Source: Rhodoferax sp. AJA081-3
GTDB lineage: Bacteria > Pseudomonadota > Gammaproteobacteria > Burkholderiales > Burkholderiaceae_C
Length of the DNA stretch: 64,000 bases
Direction of reading: 5' to 3'
Assembly: GCF_017798165.1 (NCBI RefSeq)
Contig: NZ_CP059068.1
Location: forward strand, 2,914,001 to 2,978,000
The notes under the pieces are model-generated. The model did no database searches. It was not told where the DNA came from and saw only the letters and a program-made list of their open reading frames with translations. The position numbers were made by a program, and so were the translations under genes. Below are positions 25,291-33,480 of this stretch, in pieces (the stretch's first letter is position 1; each line of letters starts with the position of its first letter).

Positions 25291-26184
25291 TCACCCAAAC
25301 AACTGACCGCGCGCCGCATCCGTAATCGCCACCACACACGGGTGGGTGATCCGCCGCTCCACCGAGACTGCAAAAAACTCGTCCACCAGTTCATCGGTGC
25401 GGCCAATCACCTCGACCCCAAACTGCTCCACGGTTTCATGCTCCATGACCGTTGGCGCCATGAAGGCGCCGCGCCCCTCGCGGCCAAAGGCGTTCATCAG
25501 CGCGCCGTCGTCAAACTCGCCAATGATGCGCGGGTGGATCTGGTGGCGGGTGAGCCAGCCTTCCAACTGCTGGCGCACCGAGGCATGGGGGCCCGGGATC
25601 AGCAGGGGAAAGTCGTTCAAGCAACGCGGAAAGGTGCCTGTGAGCCCTGCCTTTAACGACGGGGCGCAGAAGAAACTCATGGCGGTGCTCCCCAGCGGGT
25701 GGTTGAAGGCCTTCACATTGAGGCGCTTGGACATGGGCTCGTCCGCAATCACCAGATCCAGCCGGTTCAACGCCAATTGCGCCAGCAGATCGGGGAATTT
25801 ACCCTCGTGGCAGACCAGGCGCACCGGCTCGGCAATGGCCAGAGCGGGCTCCAGCAGCCGGTAGGCAATCGATTTTGTAACCGAGTCTGCCACGCCCACC
25901 TTGAAATCCAGCAGGCGCTGGCCGCCGTGGGCCTGTCGCACGGCCGTCTCTAGCTCGGTGCCCAGGGCGAAGATCTGGTCCGCATAACCCAGCGCCAGGT
26001 GGCCGTCTTCGGTCAGCTCCAGGTTGCGGCCGTTCTTGCGGAATAACTTGCGGCCCAGCCAGTCTTCCAGCAGTTTGATCTGGCCGGACAGGGTTTGCGG
26101 CGTGGTGTGCAGCTGCTCGCCCGCGCGCATGATGCCACCGGCCTTGGCGGTGACCCAGAAGTAATGCAGGTGTTTGAAGTTCAT
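25291..26184 (-). CDS. LysR-family regulator, NhaR-like
   Basis: 297 residues. The N-terminus NFKHLHYFWVTAKAGGIMRAGEQLHTTPQTLSGQIKLLEDWLG is the NhaR-type winged helix. NhaR activates the Na+/H+ antiporter gene in E. coli, but here no antiporter is near. It is divergent from an Rrf2 regulator gene, and the intergenic palindrome at 26199-26217 contains a T-N11-A core expected for LysR binding. Its target could therefore be the Rrf2 gene or itself. Confidence 0.85.
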   Translation of the reverse strand: MNFKHLHYFWVTAKAGGIMRAGEQLHTTPQTLSGQIKLLEDWLGRKLFRKNGRNLELTEDGHLALGYADQIFALGTELETAVRQAHGGQRLLDFKVGVADSVTKSIAYRLLEPALAIAEPVRLVCHEGKFPDLLAQLALNRLDLVIADEPMSKRLNVKAFNHPLGSTAMSFFCAPSLKAGLTGTFPRCLNDFPLLIPGPHASVRQQLEGWLTRHQIHPRIIGEFDDGALMNAFGREGRGAFMAPTVMEHETVEQFGVEVIGRTDELVDEFFAVSVERRITHPCVVAITDAARGQLFG

Positions 26185-26198
26185 AGCAGTTTTTAATT

Positions 26199-26217
26199 AC
26201 TTCGGATTAATCGAAGT
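26199..26217. promoter_or_regulatory. Palindrome between divergent LysR and Rrf2 genes
   Basis: ACTTCG (26199-26204), GATTAAT, CGAAGT (26212-26217): perfect 6-base arms. It contains T-N11-A (TCGGATTAATCGA), the usual LysR pattern, 15 bases from the LysR start codon. Confidence 0.5.
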
Positions 26218-26309
26218 GAAATTGTTACAAATACGAATTTACACGAAGCATTGTCGCGCCTACATTCACGCTTCACCAGCCACCTTTTGAGCTGGAAGGA
26301 GAAAGACCC

Positions 26310-26846
26310 ATGCGTTTGAGTACACGAGGCCGTTTTGCCATTACCGCGATGATTGACCTGGCCCTGCGCCAGACCACCACGCCGGTGCCGCTGCAAGACC
26401 TGGCGCAGCGCCACCGCATTTCCATGTCTTATCTGGAGCAGATGTTTGCCAAGCTGCGCCAGCACGGCCTGGTGGAGAGCACACGCGGCCCAGGAGGCGG
26501 CTACACCCTGGCCCGCACCGCCAAAACCATTTCGGTGGCCGACATCATTGGCGCCATAGAAGAAGGCGCCGATCCGCGCAGCGAAGGCACCCAGCGCGAG
26601 ACCTCGGCCAGCGCCCAGGCCATGACACAGGATTTGTGGGATGCGCTGCAGACCACCGTGGTGGCCTACCTGCAGACGGTCACGCTGCAAAGCCTTGCCG
26701 ACGAGCAAAAGGCCAAGGGTTTCCAGGTGCAGGAACGCCGGCCAGTGCAAAAAGGCGTGTTTGCCAAGCCCAAGCAAGACAAACCACGGCCCAGCACACC
26801 CAACTCGGTGTTTGCGCTGGCAAACGCCTGGTCCGTCAAGACCTGA
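26310..26846 (+). CDS. Rrf2/IscR-family regulator lacking Fe-S cysteines
   Basis: 178 residues. The first 80 match IscR closely (MRLSTRGRFAITAMIDLALRQ, then SMSYLEQMFAKLRQHGLVESTRGPGGGY). IscR holds a [2Fe-2S] cluster with three cysteines around residues 92-104; the corresponding segment here, RSEGTQRETSASAQAMTQDLW, has none, and the whole protein contains no cysteine. It cannot bind the cluster and must sense something else or be constitutive. Cysteine-free Rrf2 proteins include CymR, the cysteine-metabolism repressor of Bacillus, an attractive parallel given the sulfur genes nearby. Confidence 0.87.
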   Translation: MRLSTRGRFAITAMIDLALRQTTTPVPLQDLAQRHRISMSYLEQMFAKLRQHGLVESTRGPGGGYTLARTAKTISVADIIGAIEEGADPRSEGTQRETSASAQAMTQDLWDALQTTVVAYLQTVTLQSLADEQKAKGFQVQERRPVQKGVFAKPKQDKPRPSTPNSVFALANAWSVKT

Positions 26847-26870
26847 GTTGGGTGGAGCAATCCGCGGATT

Positions 26871-26926
26871 GCTATTATTTCAGTAGCGTAGTAAGCATAT
26901 TTCACGGGGGCTATAGGCCAATTCGG
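26871..26926 (+). repeat. Dispersed hairpin-core intergenic repeat, copy E
   Basis: Hairpin GCTATTATTTCAGTAGC (26871-26887), 16-base spacer, ACGGGGGCTATAGGCC (26904-26919), AATTCGGC. It fills the gap between convergent genes (Rrf2 end 26846, AraC end 26930). Confidence 0.9.
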
Positions 26927-26929
26927 CTG

Positions 26930-27739
26930 TTATTGCCTTGGCAAAACCGGCCCTGTGGCACCTTTGCGGTACTCGTCTGGCGTGGTGCCCACCAGTCGCT
27001 TGAACATGCTGATGAAGGCCGATGCGCTGCCATAACCCAGGTCCAGCGCGATGGTTTCCACGGTCTGGCCGGCCTCCAGCATCGGCATGGCCCTGACCAC
27101 GCGCAGGCGCTGGCGCCACTCGGCCACCGACATGCCCAGGTCGCGCTGGGCGCGGCGCATCAATGTGCGTTCGGTGCTGTGGGCGGCCTGCGCCAGTTCG
27201 GGCAAGGGGCGGTTGTCGCCCGGGTTGGCCTGCAACATGCGCAGCACCGCACCCAGCGCCGGATCGTCTGAGCCCGGCAGGTAACTGCCGGCGCGCGGGG
27301 CCTGCGCCAGTTGGTCCAGCAACACCTGCATCAGCCGGGCGCCCTGCGGGGTGGACAGGTCATCCGACGCCAACTGTCGCAAATGCTCCAGCAGCGCCCG
27401 CACCAGCGGGTTCACCGTTAGCGCACAGGGCGTGGCGGGCAGCACCACACAACCCGGACGTGCGATGTACAACGAGCAGTGGTGCGCCTCCAGCCGGTTC
27501 AGCCCCACATGCTCCAGATCGGGCGGCAGCCAGATGCCGTAGTGCGGCGGCGCCAGGTAGTGGTGGTCGGCCACCTTGACCTCCATAACCCCGCTGAACG
27601 AATACACAAACTCGCCCCAGGCATGCTGGTGCTGCGGGTACAGACCCTGAGCTGGCACAAAGGCGCTGCGGAACATGATGGGCGCCGGCAACCGCGGGCT
27701 GTGCAGCGGGACCTCCAGCTTGGGCGGCAGTATGGGCAT
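26930..27739 (-). CDS. AraC-family transcriptional regulator with cupin sensor domain
   Basis: 269 residues. N-terminal cupin-type domain (about residues 20-95: GLYPQHQHAWGEFVYSFSGVMEV and ADHHYLAPPHYGIWLPPDLEH), C-terminal double helix-turn-helix of about 100 residues with ETIALDLGYGSASAFISMFKRLVGTTPDEYRK. It is divergent from the EamA-type exporter at 27861, which it probably controls in response to a small ligand bound in the cupin barrel. This regulator/exporter pair is common; the ligand is unknown. Confidence 0.87.
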   Translation of the reverse strand: MPILPPKLEVPLHSPRLPAPIMFRSAFVPAQGLYPQHQHAWGEFVYSFSGVMEVKVADHHYLAPPHYGIWLPPDLEHVGLNRLEAHHCSLYIARPGCVVLPATPCALTVNPLVRALLEHLRQLASDDLSTPQGARLMQVLLDQLAQAPRAGSYLPGSDDPALGAVLRMLQANPGDNRPLPELAQAAHSTERTLMRRAQRDLGMSVAEWRQRLRVVRAMPMLEAGQTVETIALDLGYGSASAFISMFKRLVGTTPDEYRKGATGPVLPRQ

Positions 27740-27860
27740 GGCAATGGCTTGGTGGGCGTGATTGGCGGTTGGGCGCTATGGCTTGTCTGGTATTCACTAT
27801 ATCAAGCAAAGCCGTCAAATCAATAATCCATCCACTCTGACACAACACCGGGAAGTAGCC

Positions 27861-28949
27861 ATGGATACGCGCAAAGCGCTGGACGGACAAGCGATAGGCC
27901 TGATGTTGCTGCTGTGCCTGGTTTGGGGCCTGCAACAGGTGGCACTGAAAGCCACGGCGGCCGAGATTGCGCCCATCTTCCAGATCGCGCTGCGCTCGGG
28001 CGTGGCGGCGCTCCTGGTGGGGCTGGTCATGCTGGTGCGCGGCGAGCGCCTGCCACTGGCAGCAACCTGGCGAGCCGGCCTGGTGGTGGGCCTGTTGTTT
28101 GGCCTGGAGTTCCTCTTGGTAGGGGAAGGCCTGCGCCACACCAACGCATCACACATGGTGGTGTTTTTGTACACCGCACCGATTTTTGCGGCACTGGGCC
28201 TGCACTGGAAACTGCCCTGCGAACGGCTGGGTGCCGTGCAGTGGCTGGGCATCACACTGGCCTTTGGTGGCCTGGCGCTGGCATTTTTGGGCCGCAGCAC
28301 GGCGGGCGGCGGTGCGGCATCCGGCAATGTGTTGTGGGGTGACTTTCTGGGCCTGCTGGGGGGTGCGGCCTGGGGCGCCACCACCGTCGTGGTGCGCTGC
28401 TCGCGCCTGGCGGCTGCACCCGCCACACTGACACTGCTCTACCAGCTGCTGGCGGCATTTGTATTGCTGCTGTGCGCATCGTTTGCCACCGGCCAGGCCC
28501 ACTTCAAACCTACGCCCACCCTGTGGGCCAGTTTGCTGTTCCATTCGGTCGTGGTGTCGTTTGCCAGCTTTTTGTTGTGGTTCTGGTTGCTGCGCAAATA
28601 CCTGGCCTCGCGCCTGGGCGTGTTCTCGTTCATGACGCCGCTGTTTGGCATTGCACTGGGCGCATGGCTGCTGCAGGAGCCCCTCGAAGCCAGCTTTCTG
28701 GTCGGTGCGGTGCCCGTGTTGCTGGGCATTGTGCTGGTCAGTGTGGGGGGCCCAAATAAACCCCGCAGGGCATTTGCAATGGTGCAGAATCGGTTTACAA
28801 CCGACCCTCGCCAGGACCAGCGTTATGCAAAAAACCGAATTCCAAGCGGACCAAATCCCGACCATTCTCCAAGGCTCCGGGCTGTTCAAGGGGGTGGAGC
28901 TGGCGACCATCGCCTCCGAACTGCAGGACAGCCGTACCCAGACCATTGA
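27861..28949 (+). CDS. EamA/DMT-family transporter with probable frameshifted C-terminus
   Basis: 362 residues as read: ten hydrophobic segments from GLMLLLCLVWGLQQVALKA to PVLLGIVLVSVGG (about residue 297), then 65 residues of polar, Arg- and Pro-rich sequence with no family resemblance. That tail runs 125 bases into the following GGDEF gene. It starts just after a run of six G at 28745-28750; one additional G would put a TAA in frame directly (ending SVGGPK, about 299 residues, the normal family length). So the true gene may end near 28757. Divergent from and probably regulated by the AraC-type gene. Confidence 0.8.
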   Translation: MDTRKALDGQAIGLMLLLCLVWGLQQVALKATAAEIAPIFQIALRSGVAALLVGLVMLVRGERLPLAATWRAGLVVGLLFGLEFLLVGEGLRHTNASHMVVFLYTAPIFAALGLHWKLPCERLGAVQWLGITLAFGGLALAFLGRSTAGGGAASGNVLWGDFLGLLGGAAWGATTVVVRCSRLAAAPATLTLLYQLLAAFVLLLCASFATGQAHFKPTPTLWASLLFHSVVVSFASFLLWFWLLRKYLASRLGVFSFMTPLFGIALGAWLLQEPLEASFLVGAVPVLLGIVLVSVGGPNKPRRAFAMVQNRFTTDPRQDQRYAKNRIPSGPNPDHSPRLRAVQGGGAGDHRLRTAGQPYPDH

Positions 28950-29817
28950 AGCCGGCCAGGTGTTGCTGGACCCCAAACACATCAACACCCATATCTACCT
29001 CGTGCTCAGCGGCGAACTGCTGGTCTGCCTGGAACCCAAGATCGGCAACCCGCTGGTGCGCCTGGGCGTAGGCGACTGCGTGGGCGAGCTCTCCATCATC
29101 GACGCCAGTGCGCCGTCGGCCTATGTGGTGGCATCCGTGCCAACCCAACTGCTGGTGATTTCCAAACCGGTGCTGTGGCGCATGTTGGCCGTGCAACAGG
29201 TCATGGCCTTGAACCTACTGCATGTGCTGGCCCGGCGCATCCGCGAAAACAACACCGTACTACTGGGCAGCCTGGAGCTGCAGCGCCAGTACCGCAGTAA
29301 GGCCGAGACCGACGCCCTGACCGGCCTGCACAACCGGGCCTGGTTTGAAGAAGTCTTTCCCAAACAGCTGGAGCTGTGTGAACGCACCGGCCAGCATGTG
29401 TCGTTGCTGATGGTGGACATTGACCACTTCAAAAAGGTCAACGACCAGTACGGCCACACCTGTGGCGACGAGGCCCTGCGCCACATGGGCAACCTGCTGC
29501 GGCGCAATCTGCGCTCCACCGACCTGTGCGCTCGCTACGGCGGTGAGGAAATGATTGTGCTGATGCCTGGCACCGAGATCATCCACGCCCAACTGACGGC
29601 AGACCGCCTGCGCGAAAGCGTGGCCGACACCCCGTTGACGCTGCAGGACGGGCGGGAACTGACGATACAGGTATCAGGCGGCATCGCCCAGTGGCAGCCC
29701 GGCACCACGCTGAACGATCTGATACGCTCGGCAGACCAGGCGCTGTACCGCGCCAAAGAGGGTGGACGCAACCGGATTGCGGTGCACGCCCTGCCAACCC
29801 ATATGGATTTTTCGTAA
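28825..29817 (+). CDS. Cyclic-nucleotide-binding-domain GGDEF protein (diguanylate cyclase)
   Basis: 330 residues. N-terminal CNB/CRP-like beta-barrel, residues about 10-130 (LFKGVELATIASELQ and LGVGDCVGELSIIDASAPSAYVV), then a GGDEF domain from about residue 160 (TDALTGLHNRAWFEEV) with active site RYGGEEM at residues 237-243 and terminal ADQALYRAKEGGRNR. The active-site residues support c-di-GMP synthesis; Phe to Met at the fifth motif position is a mild variation. No obvious inhibitory RxxD five residues before GGEEM. The CNB domain suggests allosteric control by a nucleotide or other ligand. Confidence 0.88.
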   Translation: MQKTEFQADQIPTILQGSGLFKGVELATIASELQDSRTQTIEAGQVLLDPKHINTHIYLVLSGELLVCLEPKIGNPLVRLGVGDCVGELSIIDASAPSAYVVASVPTQLLVISKPVLWRMLAVQQVMALNLLHVLARRIRENNTVLLGSLELQRQYRSKAETDALTGLHNRAWFEEVFPKQLELCERTGQHVSLLMVDIDHFKKVNDQYGHTCGDEALRHMGNLLRRNLRSTDLCARYGGEEMIVLMPGTEIIHAQLTADRLRESVADTPLTLQDGRELTIQVSGGIAQWQPGTTLNDLIRSADQALYRAKEGGRNRIAVHALPTHMDFS

Positions 29818-30478
29818 TTTGCAGTTCTCACCCCACCCGCGCGCCCTGTGGCGCGTTTTGCTGACCGCGCTGTGTTTGGCGGCAGCGTCATCAGCCAGCT
29901 CCGCGGCCGAGGGCGAAGCCCCCAACAAGCCCGGACCCCGGATCTACAAGTACCTCAAGGGCGGCACACCGTCGTTCTCGGACGTGCCACCGGCCAGGAT
30001 TCCCTATGTGGTCTTCACGCCCTCGTGTTACGCCTGCAACGTGCACTCCAACATCAACTGGCACACCACACCCCTGCATCTGGAGGCCTATGCGGACGAC
30101 ATCGCCCAGGCCGCGCGCCAGTTCAGCGTGGACCCCGCGTTGGTGCGTGCACTGATCCATGCAGAGTCCGGCTTCAACCCGCGCGCGCGCTCGCAGAAGG
30201 GCGCCACGGGCCTGATGCAACTGATGCCAGGCACGGCCCGCATGCTGGGCGTGGCAGACCCCCTGGTGCCCAGCGACAACATCCGCGGTGGCACGCAGTA
30301 CCTGGCCGAGCAGTTGGCACGTTTCAAAGGCGATACCAGCTTGGCCGCAGCCGCCTACAACGCAGGCCCCGGGGCGGTTCAAAAATACGCGGGCATCCCG
30401 CCCTACGCTGAAACACAGGTCTATGTGCAGCGGATCAAGATACTGCACCAGCGGTACAAAAACAGCCCACGCGGTTGA
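29762..30478 (+). CDS. Periplasmic lytic transglycosylase (SLT domain)
   Basis: Up to 238 residues. A signal-like segment WRVLLTALCLAAASSASSA lies near residues 30-48. The SLT domain covers residues 115-230 with catalytic Glu135 in IHAESGFNPRARS, then GATGLMQLMPGTARMLGV and AAAAYNAGPGAVQKY. It cleaves peptidoglycan between MurNAc and GlcNAc. The ATG at 29762 lies inside the upstream GGDEF gene; a TTG at 29819, just past that gene's stop, would give a more normal signal peptide, so the start is uncertain. Confidence 0.88.
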   Translation: MDATGLRCTPCQPIWIFRNLQFSPHPRALWRVLLTALCLAAASSASSAAEGEAPNKPGPRIYKYLKGGTPSFSDVPPARIPYVVFTPSCYACNVHSNINWHTTPLHLEAYADDIAQAARQFSVDPALVRALIHAESGFNPRARSQKGATGLMQLMPGTARMLGVADPLVPSDNIRGGTQYLAEQLARFKGDTSLAAAAYNAGPGAVQKYAGIPPYAETQVYVQRIKILHQRYKNSPRG

Positions 30479-30484
30479 CACAAC

Positions 30485-31123
30485 ATGCTCACCACCCACA
30501 CCCTCTTTGGCTCCCAAGGCTCAGGCTCCGCCGCCGTAGAAATCGCGCTCAACATGTGCGCGCTGCCCTACCGCGCAGTGCGTGCGTCCAGTTGGGAGCC
30601 CGACTCGGCCATCGCCGAGCTGGCCGCCGTCAACCCGCTCTGCCAGATTCCCACCCTGGTGCTGCCCGACGGATCGGTGATGACCGAAAGTGCCGCCATC
30701 CTGATCCACCTGGGCCTGTATTACCCGCGCAGCGGCCTATTGCCGGCAGTGCCCAGTGCCCGCGCACAGGTGATACGCGGCCTGGTCTTCATCGCGGCCA
30801 ACTGCTACGCGGCGCTCAGCATCAACGACTACCCGGCACGTTGGACCACAGCCACCACCAAACCCGCGCAAGAGAAGGTGCGGCAGGGTGCGCGGGCGCA
30901 ACTCCATAAACATTGGGCCATCTTTGCCGACAGCTTTGCGGCCACGCCCTTCCTGTCGGGCACACAGCCCGGCGCATTGGACCTACTTGCCGCCGTGGTC
31001 AGCAAGTGGGCAGGCTCACGCGCCTACCTGCAGCAGCACCGGCCCGCGTTTGCAGCGTTGCTGCACCGCATCGAATCGGATGCACGTGTGGCATCCGTCT
31101 TTCACCAGCACTGGCCGGCCTGA
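30485..31123 (+). CDS. Glutathione S-transferase-like protein
   Basis: 212 residues. Thioredoxin-like N-terminal domain with FGSQGSGSAAVEIALNMCALPYRAV and the cis-proline/glutathione-binding block NPLCQIPTLVLPDGSVMTESAAILIHL (residues about 45-72), followed by an alpha-helical C-terminal domain. Starts 6 bases after the transglycosylase gene, possibly one transcript. The specific class and substrate cannot be told. Confidence 0.85.
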   Translation: MLTTHTLFGSQGSGSAAVEIALNMCALPYRAVRASSWEPDSAIAELAAVNPLCQIPTLVLPDGSVMTESAAILIHLGLYYPRSGLLPAVPSARAQVIRGLVFIAANCYAALSINDYPARWTTATTKPAQEKVRQGARAQLHKHWAIFADSFAATPFLSGTQPGALDLLAAVVSKWAGSRAYLQQHRPAFAALLHRIESDARVASVFHQHWPA

Positions 31124-31343
31124 GCCCTGCCACTGGCCGTGTTTTATGCTCGGCGCAGGTACAACCACACACTTTTCGGATAAAGATACTCCTTGGCTTT
31201 GCTGGGCCAGAGTTTTCTGTCAAAGTTCGATATGGCCATGTCCAAAGAGCAAATGGTTCTGAAGCCGCGCTAGTACCCGGCGGAACTTTCACGCCCCCTG
31301 GCGCTCCAATATTTTTACCACCGCCGCTTGAAACGGAATCCGG

Positions 31344-33458
31344 ATGAAACTGAAATTACTGGCACTCCTTTTTGCCTTTGTCACGGCAGCACAGGCCGCG
31401 GTGCTTGCACCCGCCGCCCAGGATGCCAAGGCAGCGACTCTGGCAGCAGAGGTGCTGTCCCGCTACCACTACAAGGCCCTGCCACTGGACGAATCCCTGT
31501 CCAGCCGCATTTTTGACCAGTACCTCAAAGCACTCGATCCAGAAAAGCTGTACTTCGTACAGACCGACATCGACCAGTTTGAAGGTTCCCGCACCAAGCT
31601 GGGTGTGGAGATGCAAAGTGGTGAGCTGGGTCGGCCCTTCGCCATCTTCAACCTGTATGTCAAACGCGCCAACGAGCGTTTTACCTACGCGCGCAGCCTG
31701 CTCAAAAAAGGCTTCAGCTTTGACAGCAACGAGACCTACCAGTTTGCGCGTGACAAACAAGGCTGGTCCAAGACCGAGGCAGATGCGCTGGATCTGTGGC
31801 GCAAGCGGGTCAAGAACGACTGGTTGCGCCTGAAGCTGGCCGGCAAGGACGATAAGAGCATTGCCGCCGTGCTGGACAAGCGGTATGAGAACAGCATCAA
31901 ACGCATCAGCCGCGCCAACAGCGAAGACGCCTTCAACGCCTACATGAACGCCTACACGATGGCGATCGAGCCCCACACCAACTACATGGCGCCCCGCACC
32001 GCGGCCAACTTCAACATCTCGATGAAGTTGTCTCTGGTCGGCATTGGCGCCGTGCTGACCGAGGTGGACGACTACACCACCATCCGTGAGCTGATGGCCG
32101 GCGGCCCCGCGGCCCTGTCGGGCAAGCTCAAGGTAGGTGACCGCATTGTGGGTGTGGGCCAAGGCGAAAAAGGCCCCATCACCGACATCATGGGTGCACG
32201 CCTGGATGATTCGGTGATGTTGATACGCGGTGCCGAAGACAGCGTGGTGAGATTGGAAGTGCTGCCCGCCGAAGCCGGACCGGACGGCAAACACGTCTTC
32301 ATCAACCTGGTGCGCAAGCCCATTTCGCTGCAGGACCAGTCGGCCAAATCATCCATACAAACGGTGACCGACGGCAAGCTCACACACACCATCGGCGTGA
32401 TTTCTCTGCCCTCGTTCTATGAAGACTTCGCGGCCAAACAAAAAGGCACGCCCGACTACAAAAGCACGACCCGCGACGTGGCCCTGCTGATCAAGGAACT
32501 CAAGGCCAAGAAGGTCGACGCCATTCTGATGGACCTGCGCAACAACGGCGGTGGCTCCTTGTCCGAGGCGGTAGAGCTCACCGGCCTGTTCATCGGCAAA
32601 GGCCCGGTGGTGCAGGTGCGCAATGCCAGCGGCCAGATCCGTGTGGAGTCTTCACGCCAGGCCGACGTGGCCTGGGACGGCCCGCTGGGTGTGCTGGTCA
32701 ACCGCAACTCGGCATCCGCATCGGAAATCTTTGCCGCCGCCATGCAGGACTACGGCCGCGGCCTGATCGTGGGTGAGCCCAGTTTTGGCAAAGGCACGGT
32801 GCAGACCATGATCAACCTGGACCGCATCGCCAAATCCGAGAAACCACAACTGGGCGAACTCAAATTGACCATTGCGCAATTTTTCCGCATCAACGGTGGC
32901 ACAACCCAGCTGCGCGGCGTGACGCCGGATGTGACCTTCCCGACGGTGCTGGATACGGGCGACTACGGTGAGTCCCGCTTTGACAACGCCCTGCCCTGGA
33001 CACAGATTGCGCCCGCCACCTACACGCCCAGGGGCTCGGTGCAAGAGGTTCTCCCCATTCTGGTGGCCCAGCACAAACAGCGCATCAAGAACGAAAAAGA
33101 CTTTCAGTACCTGCAGGAAGACATTGCCGAGTTCAACCGCATCCGCAAGCAAAACGCCGTGTCCTTGAACGAGGCCGAACGGCGCAAGGAAAAGGAAACC
33201 CAAGAAGCCAAGCTGGCGGCCCGCAAACCCGGCGCCAAGGGCAAAGATGCAGCCAAGAACGACGCTGACAAGGACGACGGCCTGCAAGCGGGTGAGCGTG
33301 ATCTGAATGCAGAACTGGCCGCCGAGAAGGCGCGCAAGAACGACAAAGACGTGTTGCTGATCGAAGCTGCCAACATCCTGGGCGACCAGGTGGACCTGCT
33401 CAAACCCGGCGTCAACCTGGCGGCACGTATGAAGCAGATCCCCCAGTTGGCCCAATAG
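31344..33458 (+). CDS. prc: Tail-specific (C-terminal processing) periplasmic protease Prc
   Basis: 704 residues with signal peptide (KLKLLALLFAFVTAAQA). Order of domains: N-terminal Tsp domain, PDZ at about residues 225-310 (SLVGIGAVLTEVDDYTTIRELMAGGPA), S41 peptidase core with NRNSASASEIFAAAMQDYG and GEPSFGKGTVQTM supplying the Ser and Lys of the catalytic dyad, and a charged DUF3340-type C-terminal region rich in Lys and Glu. It degrades misfolded periplasmic proteins and trims lipoprotein-associated enzymes such as peptidoglycan hydrolases; the transglycosylase gene upstream is a fitting neighbour. The 220 bases upstream contain no recognised gene. Confidence 0.93.
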   Translation: MKLKLLALLFAFVTAAQAAVLAPAAQDAKAATLAAEVLSRYHYKALPLDESLSSRIFDQYLKALDPEKLYFVQTDIDQFEGSRTKLGVEMQSGELGRPFAIFNLYVKRANERFTYARSLLKKGFSFDSNETYQFARDKQGWSKTEADALDLWRKRVKNDWLRLKLAGKDDKSIAAVLDKRYENSIKRISRANSEDAFNAYMNAYTMAIEPHTNYMAPRTAANFNISMKLSLVGIGAVLTEVDDYTTIRELMAGGPAALSGKLKVGDRIVGVGQGEKGPITDIMGARLDDSVMLIRGAEDSVVRLEVLPAEAGPDGKHVFINLVRKPISLQDQSAKSSIQTVTDGKLTHTIGVISLPSFYEDFAAKQKGTPDYKSTTRDVALLIKELKAKKVDAILMDLRNNGGGSLSEAVELTGLFIGKGPVVQVRNASGQIRVESSRQADVAWDGPLGVLVNRNSASASEIFAAAMQDYGRGLIVGEPSFGKGTVQTMINLDRIAKSEKPQLGELKLTIAQFFRINGGTTQLRGVTPDVTFPTVLDTGDYGESRFDNALPWTQIAPATYTPRGSVQEVLPILVAQHKQRIKNEKDFQYLQEDIAEFNRIRKQNAVSLNEAERRKEKETQEAKLAARKPGAKGKDAAKNDADKDDGLQAGERDLNAELAAEKARKNDKDVLLIEAANILGDQVDLLKPGVNLAARMKQIPQLAQ

Positions 33459-33480
33459 ACCGAAGAATGGGTGCCGCGGC

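Noticed and set aside
31124..31343. Short open frame MAMSKEQMVLKPR in the gap before prc
   Set aside because: Thirteen codons with no ribosome site or conserved context; could not be supported as a gene.
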